Source: Limosilactobacillus reuteri (lineage in GTDB: Bacteria; Bacillota; Bacilli; Lactobacillales; Lactobacillaceae). From it: DNA of 64,000 nt. Shown one piece after another: positions 1 to 10,040 of the stretch; positions within the stretch are counted from its first letter, which is position 1; every line of letters begins with the position of its first letter. Under the pieces are notes generated by a model, which saw nothing but the letters and a program-made list of their open reading frames with translations, made no database searches and was not told the origin of the DNA. The position numbers were made by a program, and so were the translations under genes. The stretch spans positions 62,001 to 126,000 of the forward strand of contig NZ_JAJGTZ010000030.1 of NCBI RefSeq assembly GCF_020784725.1, written 5' to 3'.

Positions 1-1111
1 CTTTTTGTAAGATGGTCACTTGATTCTGGTCACTGCCAAATGCCCCTGTTTCCCCTGCCACACTGTTTGCAATAATCATATCCGCATTTTTGCTAGCAAG
101 TTTACGGTTAGCATTTTCTAAGAGGTCATTTGTCTCTGCTGCAAACCCGACAACATATTGACCGGTTTGCTTCATCTTCGCAATATTCTTTAAAATATCA
201 ATAGTTTCAGTAAGCGTAATGGTAAGATGCGGGTCACCATCTTTTTTCTTAATCTTATGACCAATTGTTTCAACTGGTCGATAATCAGCAACCGCAGCCG
301 CCATAATTAAAATATCCGCCCGCGAAAAGCGTTCTTTTAAACTGGTATATAAATCTTCAGTTGTGGTTACGCGCACAACTTCAATCGCTGGTGTTTGTGG
401 AAGGGGAACGGTAACTTGCCCGGCAATCAAGGTCACCTTAGCTCCTGCTTGGACCGCGGCGTTGGCAAGTGCAATCCCCATTTTACCAGAGGACCGGTTA
501 CCAATAAAACGAACAGGATCAATATTTTCACGGGTTCCGCCCGCAGTAACAATCACGTGCTTGCCCTTTAAAGCTTGACTGCTAGTTAAAAAGTCCTCTA
601 TATATTGGCAGATTGCTGCTGGCTCTGGTAAACGCCCGCGGCCAGCATATCCTTCAGCTAACCTCCCATTAACTGGCGGCATAATATTGACCCCGTCTTG
701 TTTAAGTTGAGTAATATTTCGTTGAGTTGCGGGGGCCAGCCACATATGGCTATTCATTGCTGGAACTACAATTTTAGGGGCACCAGTTGCTAATAAGGTG
801 GTAGAAACAGCATCATCAGCTAGTCCCGTTGCCATTTTAGCGATGATATCTGCTGATGCTGGTACCACCACTGCTAATTCTGACCAATCAGCTAATTCAA
901 TATGAGGAATAGGCGTTGAATGCTCATCCCATAGGTCAGTAAGAACTGGTGCTTTCGTCAAGGCAAAGGGAGTAGCAGGAGTGACTAACTTAGTAGCGGC
1001 GTCAGTCATTCCTACGCGAACCTCATGTCCCATTTTTTGTAGGCCACGCACTACTTCGATTCCCTTGTACGCAGCGATACTGCCTGTAAGATACACTGCA
1101 ATTCGTGTCAT
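1..1111 (-). CDS. coaBC: Bifunctional CoaBC: phosphopantothenoylcysteine decarboxylase / phosphopantothenate-cysteine ligase (3' end cut by window edge)
   Basis: Makes 4'-phosphopantetheine from 4'-phosphopantothenate in two steps of coenzyme A synthesis. The first 370 codons are present and the frame is still open at the left edge. The N-terminal CoaC flavoprotein domain shows GSIAAYK near residue 10, a PHIEL segment carrying the likely catalytic His, and the PAMN motif. The C-terminal CoaB domain starts near residue 185 with VTAGGTREN and [11 protein letters not shown], followed by AAAVADYRP and a KIKKKDG lysine segment. The ATG at 1109-1111 is preceded by a GAGGTGA Shine-Dalgarno. It lies downstream of gmk-rpoZ on the same strand, the usual Firmicutes neighbourhood. 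Family assignment is secure. Confidence 0.95.
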   Translation of the reverse strand, partial: MTRIAVYLTGSIAAYKGIEVVRGLQKMGHEVRVGMTDAATKLVTPATPFALTKAPVLTDLWDEHSTPIPHIELADWSELAVVVPASADIIAKMATGLADDAVSTTLLATGAPKIVVPAMNSHMWLAPATQRNITQLKQDGVNIMPPVNGRLAEGYAGRGRLPEPAAICQYIEDFLTSSQALKGKHVIVTAGGTRENIDPVRFIGNRSSGKMGIALANAAVQAGAKVTLIAGQVTVPLPQTPAIEVVRVTTTEDLYTSLKERFSRADILIMAAAVADYRPVETIGHKIKKKDGDPHLTITLTETIDILKNIAKMKQTGQYVVGFAAETNDLLENANRKLASKNADMIIANSVAGETGAFGSDQNQVTILQK

Positions 1112-1221
1112 TATGTCACCTCAACTTATTTTTTCTTAATTGATTATAGCATTTTTAGAAGTAAAAAAGGGGCCAGTGACAATTCTGCCCTAGTCCCTTA
1201 CTTTTGTTTATCCAACTTATT

Positions 1222-1440
1222 TTAATCCTGTAAGTCTTCAGTCTGATCAGGATCGATCGTAACTTTTCCAGCCAAAATCTCTTCAAGGGCTTTCCCAACT
1301 GACTTACTTGAATCATAATGTTCAAGCAATGGGGCAGCTCCTGCATCTAATTCGTTGGCACGCTTACTAGCAAGCATAACTAATGAATAACGAGAATCAA
1401 TATGTTTTAATAATTCATCAACTGATGGAAAAAGGATCAT
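1222..1440 (-). CDS. rpoZ: DNA-directed RNA polymerase omega subunit
   Basis: A 72-residue omega subunit, which helps fold and assemble the beta' subunit of RNA polymerase. The sequence has the family pattern: an N-terminal [10 protein letters not shown] helix, then [16 protein letters not shown], and a short acidic tail. The start overlaps the gmk stop as ATGA (4 bases), so translation is probably coupled to gmk. This gmk-rpoZ-coaBC order is conserved in Firmicutes. Confidence 0.95.
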   Translation of the reverse strand: MILFPSVDELLKHIDSRYSLVMLASKRANELDAGAAPLLEHYDSSKSVGKALEEILAGKVTIDPDQTEDLQD

Positions 1441-2057
1441 TTTTCGGCATCTCCTAACATTTCAAGATAACGTGGCATTACACGGGTAACACGAAGCCGT
1501 TCAGTACGAATAATGTCTTTAATCTTCTCGACTGCATTTGGTACTTCGTCATTAACTACTGCATAATCATAGTTTTGCATCATTTGAATTTCGCCAAATG
1601 CTTTATGAATTCGTTTATTAATGACTTCCATACTATCAGTTCCCCGGTGAATCAATCGTTGTTTTAATTCATCCAAATCAGGGGGGGTTAAGAAAATAAA
1701 CACGCCATCTGGGCACTTAGACCGTACTTGCATTGCTCCGTTAACTTCAATCTCAAGGAAAACATCTTTTCCTGAATCTAAGGTCTCATTAACATATTTT
1801 AATGGGGTACCATAATAGTTGTCAACATACTTAGCATATTCCAACATCCCACCAGTTTGAATTTGGTGTTCAAACTCTTCTTTACTTACAAAGAAATAAT
1901 CAACACCATTAACTTCTCCAGGACGTGGTTTTCGAGTTGTCATCGAAATTGAATATTGAAAATCATTATCATTTGAATCAAAGATAGCTTTCCGAACAGT
2001 TCCCTTTCCAACCCCGGAAGGACCTGAAAGGACAATTAACATTCCACGATTTGCCAT
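1437..2057 (-). CDS. gmk: Guanylate kinase
   Basis: Phosphorylates GMP to GDP with ATP in purine salvage and (p)ppGpp turnover. The protein is 206 residues, the usual size. The P-loop [11 protein letters not shown] lies near residue 9 and is followed by the GMP-binding [18 protein letters not shown] region around residue 40. The ATG is preceded by AGGAGCG. It overlaps rpoZ by four bases and is the first gene of the gmk-rpoZ-coaBC run. Confidence 0.96.
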   Translation of the reverse strand: MANRGMLIVLSGPSGVGKGTVRKAIFDSNDNDFQYSISMTTRKPRPGEVNGVDYFFVSKEEFEHQIQTGGMLEYAKYVDNYYGTPLKYVNETLDSGKDVFLEIEVNGAMQVRSKCPDGVFIFLTPPDLDELKQRLIHRGTDSMEVINKRIHKAFGEIQMMQNYDYAVVNDEVPNAVEKIKDIIRTERLRVTRVMPRYLEMLGDAEK

Positions 2058-2157
2058 TATAACGCTCCTATTTATTTAATCGTATTAATACTATAATGCA
2101 CTAGATTAGTACTGAAATCAAGCACCTGAATAACAAAAAAATCATTGAGCTTTTTGC

Positions 2158-2186
2158 TTGCATTTCTGAATATATGTTCGTATACT
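2158..2186 (+). promoter_or_regulatory. Sigma-A type promoter with a LexA-like box in the spacer
   Basis: TTGCAT at 2158-2163 and TATACT at 2181-2186 are separated by 17 bases. The spacer ends with TGAATATATGTTCG (2167-2180), which differs from the Gram-positive SOS consensus CGAAC-N4-GTTCG at two positions. The promoter drives the plus-strand gene starting at 2217. The promoter is a good match; SOS control is only a suggestion. Confidence 0.5.
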
Positions 2187-2216
2187 ATAATCAAACGAAT
2201 GTTCGGAGGCGCGATT

Positions 2217-2549
2217 ATGCAAATTGAACAAAAGTCTATTTTTAAATTTACGCCACAAATTATTAGTCATAAGCTTCGTCACCTTTTTGAAGAAGCACCT
2301 ACTGACGACCAGCAAGCAGGGTTGCTTACTCCCCAACCCGCTAAACAACGACAATTATTTTTAAAACGAGCCATCAAAGATAAGATTAAAGCAACGTTTC
2401 AGCTAATGCCAATCAACAACGATGGCTATCCCGTAAACGTTACTGGCAACATCGCCCAATTAGCGAATAGCAATCGATACCTTATTACGAATCAAAATGT
2501 GAGTTATGTTGTTAACTTTGATCAAATTAGATACATTGCGAATTTATAG
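2217..2549 (+). CDS. Conserved hypothetical protein, divergent from gmk
   Basis: A 110-residue cytoplasmic protein with no signal peptide, membrane segment or recognised domain. I chose the ATG at 2217 because GGAGG (2205-2209) sits eight bases upstream; the longer open frame starting at 2145 would begin upstream of the promoter at 2158-2186. It is charged, with a KRAIKDKIKATFQ segment near the middle and a C-terminal half rich in N, V and I that is probably beta strand. It is transcribed against its neighbours gmk and recN and ends at a shared terminator. Its function is unknown; the LexA-like box in its promoter raises the possibility of DNA-damage control. Confidence 0.75.
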   Translation: MQIEQKSIFKFTPQIISHKLRHLFEEAPTDDQQAGLLTPQPAKQRQLFLKRAIKDKIKATFQLMPINNDGYPVNVTGNIAQLANSNRYLITNQNVSYVVNFDQIRYIANL

Positions 2550-2562
2550 TATTAGATTCGAT

Positions 2563-2604
2563 TTAAAGAGAGTCTGGAGGTTACTTTCTCAGGCTCTCTT
2601 TTTT
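2563..2604. terminator. Bidirectional terminator between the 110-residue gene and recN
   Basis: AGAGAGTCTG pairs with a downstream CAGGCTCTCT arm and is followed by TTTTTT on the plus strand; A-rich sequence before it gives a T tract on the minus strand. It lies between the two convergent stop codons. Confidence 0.7.
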
Positions 2605-4282
2605 ATTTTGCCATATTAAGTAATTCCTGGGCATGCTCTTTCGTCAGTTGAGTAATCTTTTCCCCCGATAACATTCGTGCAAGTTCTTCAACCCGATCAT
2701 TTTCTTTCAATGGTGTAACTCGAGTAGTTGTCCGGTCATCATGAACAGATTTCTTAATAAGAAAATGATGTTGCGCAACCGCTGCTACTTGTGGCAGGTG
2801 GGTGATACATAAGACCTGCGAATGTTGAGCAATTAAGCGAATCTTATCAGCAATTGCTTGGGCAACTCGTCCGCTCACCCCAGTATCAACCTCATCAAAA
2901 ATGATACTAGTAACGCCCTCCTTTTGCGCAAAGATTGTCTTGAGAGCCAACATTACCCGTGATAATTCACCACCAGAAGCAATCTTTGCTAATGGTCCCA
3001 TCGATTCTCCCGGGTTAGTCCGGATATAAAATTCAACCTGGTCAATTCCCGTCGGTGTAAACTGTTCCCGACTTTGATTGGCAAAGTGAACTTCAAATTC
3101 TGCTTTTTCCATATAAAGCTCTTTAAGCTGCTGGTGAACTTTTTTACCGAGTTCATGAGCAGCTTTTTGTCTTACCTGACTCAATTTACGACCGGTTTCC
3201 CGAATCCTATTTTCGGCTTCTGATAATCGCTGCTCTAAATCACTGCTAGAATCAGCCGCGGCCTCCATTGAGTCGAGTTCTTTTTTGATCTTATCATAAT
3301 ACTTCAAAACATCTGCCAATGTATCGCCATACTTATGTTCAAGATCGCCGATAGTAGTTAACCGTTGTTCAATCTGAGCTAACCGTTCATCATCAAACTC
3401 AAGCATGTCTAATTGTTGACTAGCCTCATTTGCCACATCTTGAAGAGCGTAATAAGCATCATTAAGAGCCTTACTAAGATTATCATAAGCGTCATCAAAT
3501 TCAGCAATTGCATTGATTGAGTCCATCACCGTGGCAACCTGATCTAAAACCGGCGCCTGCTCACCTTCATTAAAGGTCGTCACAGCTAGTTGAAGAGCGT
3601 TATTAATTTGTTGAAAGTGTTCCAATCGGTCACGTTCACTAATTAATTCATCTTCTTCATTTTCTTTTAGATTAGCTTCTGCAATTTCATTAACTTGGTA
3701 CCGAAGCATGTCTAATCGCTGCGCCCATTGTTGTTCGTTTGCTTGCTTTTTATTTACAGCAGCCTTGAGTTTAGAATAAGCTCGATACTCTTCCTGATAT
3801 TTTTGAAGTAATGGCTGGACCTCTTTAGCCGCAAATTGGTCGAGCATTCCTAAATGAGTCTCAGGCTGCATTAATTGCTGGTGCTCATTTTGTCCTTGAA
3901 TGTCAACTAATCCCGCCCCGATTTGACGAAGCGTCGCCGTATTAATTAGTTGCCCATTGATCCGGATAATATTACGACCATTACGATGAATTTCTCGAGA
4001 GACAATTAAGATCCCATCTTCATGATCAATTCCTAGTGATTCAAGTAGTTTATCAAATTCAGGATCATCAGGAATTGCAAACTGGCCTTGAAGACTTAAC
4101 TTTTCCTCTCCACGACGAATAAATTCCTGAGATCCACGACCACCAGCCAACAAACCAACTGCATCAATAATAATTGACTTTCCGGCACCAGTTTCCCCCG
4201 TTAGGACAGTCATTTGATCAGCAAAAGTTAAGGTTAAGTGCTTAATAATTGCTAAATTATCAATTGTCAATTCTTGTAACAA
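2603..4282 (-). CDS. recN: DNA repair protein RecN
   Basis: SMC-like ATPase that acts early in double-strand break repair. The protein is 559 residues, full length for the family. Walker A (TGETGAGKS) lies near residue 29, long coiled-coil arms fill residues 150-380, the ABC signature ASGGELSRVM lies near 434, and Walker B (IIFDEVDTG) near 459. It follows argR by 15 bases on the same strand, the arrangement seen across Bacilli. No LexA box was recognised directly before it. Confidence 0.96.
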   Translation of the reverse strand: MLQELTIDNLAIIKHLTLTFADQMTVLTGETGAGKSIIIDAVGLLAGGRGSQEFIRRGEEKLSLQGQFAIPDDPEFDKLLESLGIDHEDGILIVSREIHRNGRNIIRINGQLINTATLRQIGAGLVDIQGQNEHQQLMQPETHLGMLDQFAAKEVQPLLQKYQEEYRAYSKLKAAVNKKQANEQQWAQRLDMLRYQVNEIAEANLKENEEDELISERDRLEHFQQINNALQLAVTTFNEGEQAPVLDQVATVMDSINAIAEFDDAYDNLSKALNDAYYALQDVANEASQQLDMLEFDDERLAQIEQRLTTIGDLEHKYGDTLADVLKYYDKIKKELDSMEAAADSSSDLEQRLSEAENRIRETGRKLSQVRQKAAHELGKKVHQQLKELYMEKAEFEVHFANQSREQFTPTGIDQVEFYIRTNPGESMGPLAKIASGGELSRVMLALKTIFAQKEGVTSIIFDEVDTGVSGRVAQAIADKIRLIAQHSQVLCITHLPQVAAVAQHHFLIKKSVHDDRTTTRVTPLKENDRVEELARMLSGEKITQLTKEHAQELLNMAK

Positions 4283-4297
4283 AAATTTTCACCTCGC

Positions 4298-4750
4298 CTA
4301 GTCGAGCATTGCGTTAAGCTTTTCTTCTAGTCTAATTGCCGCTTCTGGAGACATACAAACAACAAGGACATTCCCATCATCACCAATTGTTGTGAAAACC
4401 GTTGGAAAATCCATCTTGCGAATTAAAGTAGCTACTACCGGCCCATTCCCTGGATGAACTGTTAACGCTAAGAAACAATCATTGCGCTTTAGTTGTTCCA
4501 AACTGTCTTGAAGAGTTTGAGCTAACTGATTTTCATGTCCTTGACGATGATATGCCGGTAACCCATAACGATAACCCCCATTATCAGCAGGAATCTTTAT
4601 CAGTTGCATTTCTTTAATGTCGCGCGAAATAGTCGCTTGAGTAACTGTCAATCCCATTTCACGCAGGCGCGCAACAAGATCTTCTTGCCGCTCAATGCTC
4701 TCATTAGTAATGATTTCCCGAATTTTTTGTTGTCGTTCTGCTTTTTTCAT
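4298..4750 (-). CDS. argR: Arginine repressor ArgR/AhrC
   Basis: Hexameric arginine-responsive regulator of arginine synthesis and catabolism. The 150 residues divide into an N-terminal winged helix (residues 1-70, with TQATISRDIKEMQL as the recognition region) and a C-terminal oligomerisation/arginine-binding domain with GNGPVVATLI and the IGDDGNVL motif carrying the ligand-binding Asp pair. It sits between tlyA and recN, as in Bacillus. Lactobacilli often carry two ArgR paralogues; which role this one has cannot be decided here. Confidence 0.93.
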   Translation of the reverse strand: MKKAERQQKIREIITNESIERQEDLVARLREMGLTVTQATISRDIKEMQLIKIPADNGGYRYGLPAYHRQGHENQLAQTLQDSLEQLKRNDCFLALTVHPGNGPVVATLIRKMDFPTVFTTIGDDGNVLVVCMSPEAAIRLEEKLNAMLD

Positions 4751-4768
4751 GGATTAAGTCACCTTTAT

Positions 4769-5590
4769 TTATTCCTTATGATTCAAATCATCATCAGCGG
4801 CTGCAATAACCTTATCGATATTTACTTCTTCGGCAACAATCCCAGGATTTTCACTTAGGCGCAGGTGAACTAAAAATTCCATATTTCCTTGTCCCCCTTT
4901 AATTGGTGAATAGTCTAATCCAAGGATGTCGAAATGATCTTCCCGGGCAAAAGTCAGCACTTCTTCCAAAACGGCCCGGTGAACTTTATGATCATGAATG
5001 ATCCCATTTTTGCCAACATGCTCTTTGCCCGCTTCGAATTGCGGCTTAATCAGCGCTACTACTTCACCACCCATTTTCAGGATCTGAGCCAAAGGTGGCA
5101 AGATCAAACGAAGGGAAATAAACGAAACATCAATCGAAGCAAATTCTGGTTGACCACTGGTAAAATCTGCTAACTTGCTGTAACGAAAATTGGTCTGCTC
5201 CATAACAACTACCCGGGGATCCTCCCGTAATTGCCAAACTAACTGATTAGTTCCGACATCAAGAGCGTAACTTAACTTCGCCCCGTTTTGTAACATTACA
5301 TCAGTAAAGCCACCAGTTGATGAACCAATGTCTAAAACCGTCTTATCCTTAACTGAAATATCAAAAACCTTTAATGCCTTCGCTAACTTCAAGCCGCCCC
5401 GACTAACGTATGGCATTTTATGACCTTTCATGTGAAGGGTTGTAGTAATCGGAATCTTTTGTCCCGGTTTATCTAATCGTTCATTATTTTTGCCAAGAAT
5501 TTCTCCTGCCATCACTGCCCGCTTTGCTTGTTCGCGAGAGTCAAACAGCCCTTGTTGGACTAACAATACATCTACACGTTCTTTTTTCAT
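4769..5590 (-). CDS. tlyA: TlyA family rRNA 2'-O-methyltransferase (YqxC)
   Basis: Predicted to 2'-O-methylate rRNA as in Mycobacterium TlyA; in Firmicutes the member is often called YqxC. The 273 residues start with an S4 RNA-binding domain (residues 3-60, RVDVLLVQQGLFDSREQAK), followed by an FtsJ-type SAM domain with VLDIGSSTGGFTDV near residue 86. A hemolysin name is sometimes attached to this family but is misleading. It lies 11 bases downstream of ispA. Confidence 0.9.
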   Translation of the reverse strand: MKKERVDVLLVQQGLFDSREQAKRAVMAGEILGKNNERLDKPGQKIPITTTLHMKGHKMPYVSRGGLKLAKALKVFDISVKDKTVLDIGSSTGGFTDVMLQNGAKLSYALDVGTNQLVWQLREDPRVVVMEQTNFRYSKLADFTSGQPEFASIDVSFISLRLILPPLAQILKMGGEVVALIKPQFEAGKEHVGKNGIIHDHKVHRAVLEEVLTFAREDHFDILGLDYSPIKGGQGNMEFLVHLRLSENPGIVAEEVNIDKVIAAADDDLNHKE

Positions 5591-5601
5591 AATCCCTTTC
5601 C

Positions 5602-6474
5602 TTATTTAAAATATGCTAAAAAGTCATCATAACCAGCAAATGACTTACCAGTAAGCTTTTCAAGATTCTTTTGATTTTGGCTAGCAGCCGTTAAAGCTAT
5701 CTGTAACTGCTCCTTTGCGCCATCTACACCGAGCAATCCTGGATAAGTATTTTTTTGCTCATCAGCATCTTTATGAACGGCTTTTCCCATCTCTTCAGTA
5801 GTACTGAGAACATCCATTAAATCATCATAGATCTGAAATGCTAACCCGTAATTTTCACCAAATGCTGCTAGCTCTTGTTTGATTTCAGCAGATTGATCCA
5901 CCATAATCCCACCTGCTAAAACAGCATAGCGAATCAATTCCCCCGTTTTTTGACGGTGCAAGTATCTCAACTGGTTTAGATTTAAATGTTGGTGCTCGCC
6001 TTCAATATCCCGCGCCTGACCAGCAACCATTCCAGATGGTCCCGCGGCTTTTGCAAGTTCAAAGGTCAATTGACTTCGAATATCAGCTGGAAGGTGGTTA
6101 TCAGTAACCCACTGAAAGGTTAACGTCAATAATCCATCCCCTGCCAAAGTTGCCATTCCTGCCCCAAATTTACAGTGATTAGTTGGTTTTCCGCGGCGTA
6201 GATCATCATTATCCATCGCTGGCAGGTCATCGTGGATCAATGAATATGTATGGAGCAATTCCAATGCAGAAGCTGCGCGTAACATATCATCGTTAAGCGT
6301 GCCCCCTAACATCTCGATTGTTGCAAGCGTCAATGCTGGACGCAGCCGTTTGCCCCCAGCCATTAGGGAATAGTTCATGGCATCCCTTAAAGTTGCCTGA
6401 TCAACATCTGCGGCCAGTGACTTGCTGAGATAGTTTTCAATCTGTTCTTTTAAAATCGGCAATGGTGTACTCAT
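5602..6474 (-). CDS. ispA: Farnesyl/geranyl diphosphate synthase
   Basis: Short-chain trans-prenyl diphosphate synthase that condenses isopentenyl diphosphate with allylic diphosphates, providing precursors for undecaprenyl phosphate. The 290-residue protein shows the first aspartate-rich motif HDDLPAMDND near residue 82, GKPTNH after it, and the second motif YDDLMDV near residue 217. It lies between xseB and tlyA in the conserved order. Confidence 0.95.
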   Translation of the reverse strand: MSTPLPILKEQIENYLSKSLAADVDQATLRDAMNYSLMAGGKRLRPALTLATIEMLGGTLNDDMLRAASALELLHTYSLIHDDLPAMDNDDLRRGKPTNHCKFGAGMATLAGDGLLTLTFQWVTDNHLPADIRSQLTFELAKAAGPSGMVAGQARDIEGEHQHLNLNQLRYLHRQKTGELIRYAVLAGGIMVDQSAEIKQELAAFGENYGLAFQIYDDLMDVLSTTEEMGKAVHKDADEQKNTYPGLLGVDGAKEQLQIALTAASQNQKNLEKLTGKSFAGYDDFLAYFK

Positions 6475-6492
6475 CTTTTTCTGCTCCGTTGC

Positions 6493-6774
6493 TTATTGTT
6501 CATCAGCGCTACCAAATCCACGGTTACCACCGCCATTATTGCTTGGGTCATCGGTTTGTTTTTCGTAGACTTTTTCATCACCATTATCGTCAATTAAGTG
6601 ACCAAGCGTTTTTTCAGCATTTGTTAGCTTCGTTTGTAATTCCTTAGAAAGCTTGATTCCTTCTTGAAACTGTTGAAGGGCTTCTTCTAGTGGCACATTT
6701 CCCTGTTCAAGGTGATTAACGATCTGTTGTAATTGTGCTAATTGTTCTTCAAATGTCGGTTTTGCTGTTGCCAT
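6493..6774 (-). CDS. xseB: Exodeoxyribonuclease VII small subunit
   Basis: Small helical subunit of ExoVII. The 93 residues contain the family core FEEQLAQLQQIVNHLEQG followed by LEEALQQFQEGIKLS and a low-complexity Gly/Asn/Asp tail that is longer than in many homologues. The ATG is two bases from the xseA stop, consistent with coupled translation. Confidence 0.95.
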   Translation of the reverse strand: MATAKPTFEEQLAQLQQIVNHLEQGNVPLEEALQQFQEGIKLSKELQTKLTNAEKTLGHLIDDNGDEKVYEKQTDDPSNNGGGNRGFGSADEQ

Positions 6775-6775
6775 C

Positions 6776-8113
6776 TTAGTGCTCCTTTACCTTTTTTATT
6801 TCTGCTTGAACTTCCCCGTCATCAAAATGCAGGTGAACATTTTGCCCAACCGTTAATTGACTGGCATGATTAACAACCTTTTCATCACTCGTTACATATG
6901 TATACCCCCGACTCATAATTTTAAGGGGACTCAGTGAATCTAATTGTTTAATAAGAGTCGTCACTTGTTGTTTCTTTTCATTTTGGTTGGCAAGGGAGGC
7001 TGTAACTAATTGTTTTTGCGACTGATTAACTAACTGTTCTTGTTGTTGAACCCGGTGCAGTGGAGAAGCCGCCGTTAAACGCCCGCTTAATCTTTCCACG
7101 TTCATCTGCATCTCTCGCATTTTATTTTGCGCTGCTTGACCTAACTGTTGAGTTAGTTGGTCAACCTTTTGCGCATAATTTTCGTACAGTCTTTCCGGTT
7201 GCTGAAAAATATAGCTTTGCAACTGTTTATTCAATTGTTGTCGGTCAAAATTAATTTTGGTTCGCATCGTATTTAATAAACGATTCTGGTTCTCTTTAAG
7301 CGTCAGTAACACATCGTTTAATTTTACCGGCGTTGCTAATTCAGCAGCGGCAGTTGGAGTAGCTGCGCGTTGATCGGCAACAAGGTCGGCAATTGTTGTA
7401 TCTGTTTCGTGACCAACAGATGAAATCACCGGAATCTTACTATTGGCAATCGCACGGGCCACCACTTCTTCATTAAAAGGCCATAAGTCTTCCATTGATC
7501 CCCCACCACGACCGATAATAAGAGTATCAAAGTCTCCGCGGTCATTGGCACGGTTGATTTGCCTAGCAATATCAGCGGCTGCCTTATCCCCTTGGACAAC
7601 AGTGGGATATAAAACAACTTGAGCAATTGGATAGCGTCGCCGAACAGTCGTATTAATATCCCGGATAACCGCCCCATCAATACTAGTAACAACTGCAATT
7701 CGTTTCGGAAACATTGGAATCTGTTTTTTAGGTAAATTAAATAGGCCTTCAGCACTCAATTTCTTTTTTAGTTGCTCAAAAGCTAAGTATAAAGATCCGA
7801 GACCATCTGGCTCCATTCGGTCAATATAAATCTGGTAGCGACCACTTTTTTCATACAAACTTACATGACCGACTACACAAACCTTCATCCCCTGTTCAGG
7901 AGTAAATTTAATTTTCCGGAATTGATGCTCAAACATTACAGCATCAATCACGGCATTATCGTCTTTTAAGCTAAAATACTGATGCTTTTGCCGTAACCGA
8001 AAATTAGAAAGCTCGCCCGTTAAATAAACCGTATGGAGGTATGGATCCCGGTCAAACTTCATTTTCAAATACTTAGTTAATTCACTAACTGTTAAATACT
8101 GGCTTCTATCCAT
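6776..8113 (-). CDS. xseA: Exodeoxyribonuclease VII large subunit
   Basis: Catalytic subunit of ExoVII, which degrades single-stranded DNA from both ends. The 445 residues comprise an N-terminal OB-fold ([10 protein letters not shown] to about residue 100), a catalytic domain with [16 protein letters not shown] near residue 190 and [17 protein letters not shown] near 228, and a long coiled-coil C-terminal region. It overlaps the folD stop by 8 bases. Confidence 0.96.
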   Translation of the reverse strand: MDRSQYLTVSELTKYLKMKFDRDPYLHTVYLTGELSNFRLRQKHQYFSLKDDNAVIDAVMFEHQFRKIKFTPEQGMKVCVVGHVSLYEKSGRYQIYIDRMEPDGLGSLYLAFEQLKKKLSAEGLFNLPKKQIPMFPKRIAVVTSIDGAVIRDINTTVRRRYPIAQVVLYPTVVQGDKAAADIARQINRANDRGDFDTLIIGRGGGSMEDLWPFNEEVVARAIANSKIPVISSVGHETDTTIADLVADQRAATPTAAAELATPVKLNDVLLTLKENQNRLLNTMRTKINFDRQQLNKQLQSYIFQQPERLYENYAQKVDQLTQQLGQAAQNKMREMQMNVERLSGRLTAASPLHRVQQQEQLVNQSQKQLVTASLANQNEKKQQVTTLIKQLDSLSPLKIMSRGYTYVTSDEKVVNHASQLTVGQNVHLHFDDGEVQAEIKKVKEH

Positions 8114-8966
8114 GATGCCTCCACTGCGCTAAATCAACTGTTTGTTCCATCAAAGTTGCAATTGTCATTGGTCCTACGCCACCTGGAACAGGAGTGATTG
8201 CCTGAGCTTTTGTCTTTACCGCTTCAAAGTCAACATCCCCCGTCAATTTACCATTGCTTAAACGATTAATTCCCACATCGATTACTACTGCTCCCGGTTT
8301 TACATCTGTCGCCTTGATAAGGTTAGGCACACCAGTAGCAACAATTAAAATATCCGCTGTTTGCGTTAAAGCAGAAAGGTCGCTAGTATTTCTGCCAGCC
8401 ATCGTTACAGTTGCGTTGGCATTATTTAAAAGAGCTAAAAGCGGTTTACCAACTAAAATACTCCGGCCAACAATGACCGCATTTTTTCCTTGTAAATCAA
8501 TATTATATTCTGCTAACATCCGCATGATCCCACGAGGTGTACAAGCCACAGGATAATTACCATGCTGGTTAGCAAATAATTTCCCTAAGTTTCCAGGATT
8601 AAGACCGTCAACGTCCTTCGCTGGCAATATCGCATTGGTAATTACTTCTGGATCTAATTGAGGAGGAAGGGGTTGCTGCACAAGAATGGCATCAATTGTG
8701 TCATCATTATTTAATTTTTCAATTTCAGCAAGCAGCTCATCTTGGCTAACATCAGCAGGAAATTTCTTTAAAACTGAATTGATTCCTAACTTAGTAGCCT
8801 TATTATGTTTATTTCGGGTATAAATTAAGCTCGCTGCATCATCACCAGCAATCACGACTGCAATTCCCGGGATTATATTTTGTTCTTCTTTTAACTGTGC
8901 TACCAGTTTCTGGGTCTGGGCATTGATTTTTTTAGCAAGGGCCTTGCCATCAATAATTGTCGTCAC
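8106..8966 (-). CDS. folD: Methylenetetrahydrofolate dehydrogenase / cyclohydrolase
   Basis: Interconverts 5,10-methylene- and 10-formyl-tetrahydrofolate, supplying one-carbon units for purines and formyl-Met. The 286-residue protein has the catalytic [14 protein letters not shown] segment near residue 50, the VQQPLPPQL loop, the NADP-binding [11 protein letters not shown] and the C-terminal [14 protein letters not shown] signature. It sits upstream of xseA in the nusB-folD-xseA-xseB-ispA order. Confidence 0.96.
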   Translation of the reverse strand: MTTIIDGKALAKKINAQTQKLVAQLKEEQNIIPGIAVVIAGDDAASLIYTRNKHNKATKLGINSVLKKFPADVSQDELLAEIEKLNNDDTIDAILVQQPLPPQLDPEVITNAILPAKDVDGLNPGNLGKLFANQHGNYPVACTPRGIMRMLAEYNIDLQGKNAVIVGRSILVGKPLLALLNNANATVTMAGRNTSDLSALTQTADILIVATGVPNLIKATDVKPGAVVIDVGINRLSNGKLTGDVDFEAVKTKAQAITPVPGGVGPMTIATLMEQTVDLAQWRHHG

Positions 8967-9095
8967 AGTGATTCCTCCTCGTTAAATTTCCATTTTATAT
9001 TCTACCATAATAATATTACGCTTAAGTAAAAAAGGAGTGGAATCAGAAGTTTATCACTTCATTTTTCCACCCCATAACTATTGTTACCAGTAATA

Positions 9096-9512
9096 TTAGT
9101 TATTTGCGTTGACTTGTTTTTCAAATTTACCAAGGGCTCCATTGATAAATTTACGTGATTTATCACTGCTGAATGTTTTCGTAAGTTCTAGCGCTTCGTT
9201 AATTGCTACTACTGTTGGAACATTTTCAGCATATTGAATTTCAAATAAAGCAAGTCGTAAAATCACTAAATCCGGCTTTGCTAAACGATTGATGGTCCAT
9301 CCGCTTGCGAGAAGACCATTGATTTGTTCATCAAGCTGATCTTGATGTTCCCGCACCCCATTTACCAAAGTCAATAAATAAGGGGGAATTTGCTTTTTAT
9401 CATGATGAGGAATTGCTTCATACACAGTTTGAATATCAGCTTCAGGATCTGATTGCAAAGCAAAGAGAACTTGGAAAGCCTCCTCACGAATCATATGTCG
9501 GTTCAAACTCAT
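9096..9512 (-). CDS. nusB: Transcription antitermination factor NusB
   Basis: RNA-binding partner of NusE (S10) in rRNA antitermination. I start at the ATG at 9510-9512 (MSLNRHMIREEAF), which gives 138 residues and matches the family N terminus; 12 extra upstream codons would run into the asp23 gene. Conserved features are REEAFQVLFAL near the start and a C-terminal PTVVAINEALELTKTFSSD segment. The gene begins one base after the asp23 stop. Confidence 0.93.
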   Translation of the reverse strand: MSLNRHMIREEAFQVLFALQSDPEADIQTVYEAIPHHDKKQIPPYLLTLVNGVREHQDQLDEQINGLLASGWTINRLAKPDLVILRLALFEIQYAENVPTVVAINEALELTKTFSSDKSRKFINGALGKFEKQVNANN

Positions 9513-9513
9513 T

Positions 9514-9951
9514 TTATTCACCAGCCTCGTCATTAAGATGTTCGCCAAACAAGTTATTAGGGTCTACTTGTTGGTCTTCTTTAGATGTTACAATTCCCTT
9601 AATATGTACATTAACTTCTTTTACTTTTAGGTCAGTCATTAATGTAATTTGTTGTTTAACCTTATCTTGAATCATTGCCGCTACTTTTGGAACAGAGACA
9701 CCATATTCAACATAAACATCCACATCAAGTGATAATTTTTCATCATTGCTGGAAAGCTTTACTCCACGCCGGCGATCAGAGCGTCCCAAAAGTTCACTTA
9801 CGCTATTTGCAAATGAACCATACATCTTTGAAACACCATCGATTTCACTTGCGGCAATCCCCGCAATAATTTCTAAAACTCGTGGCGAAATTTGAATTGT
9901 CCCAAGTGACTTGTCTTCACTACTTAAAACAATCTTTGATTCTTCAGCCAT
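9514..9951 (-). CDS. Asp23/Gls24 family envelope stress protein
   Basis: A 145-residue Asp23/Gls24 (DUF322) protein, equivalent in position to Bacillus YqhY beside nusB. The family core is visible as GTIQISPRVLEIIAGIAASEIDGV and a later YVEYGVSVPKVAAMIQ. In related bacteria YqhY paralogues are linked to acetyl-CoA carboxylase activity and Asp23 to the membrane. No transmembrane segment is present here. Confidence 0.88.
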   Translation of the reverse strand: MAEESKIVLSSEDKSLGTIQISPRVLEIIAGIAASEIDGVSKMYGSFANSVSELLGRSDRRRGVKLSSNDEKLSLDVDVYVEYGVSVPKVAAMIQDKVKQQITLMTDLKVKEVNVHIKGIVTSKEDQQVDPNNLFGEHLNDEAGE

Positions 9952-10040
9952 CGTCAGCCCTCCAATTTATTTCTTCTCTTAATTATAGTAATCATTTCTA
10001 TTCTGCACTATGTTCGCACAAATTGCAACAACTTGGTCAA

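Noticed and set aside
2145-2216. Longer start for the 110-residue gene
   Set aside because: The extra codons overlap the promoter, and the good ribosome-binding site is at the later ATG.
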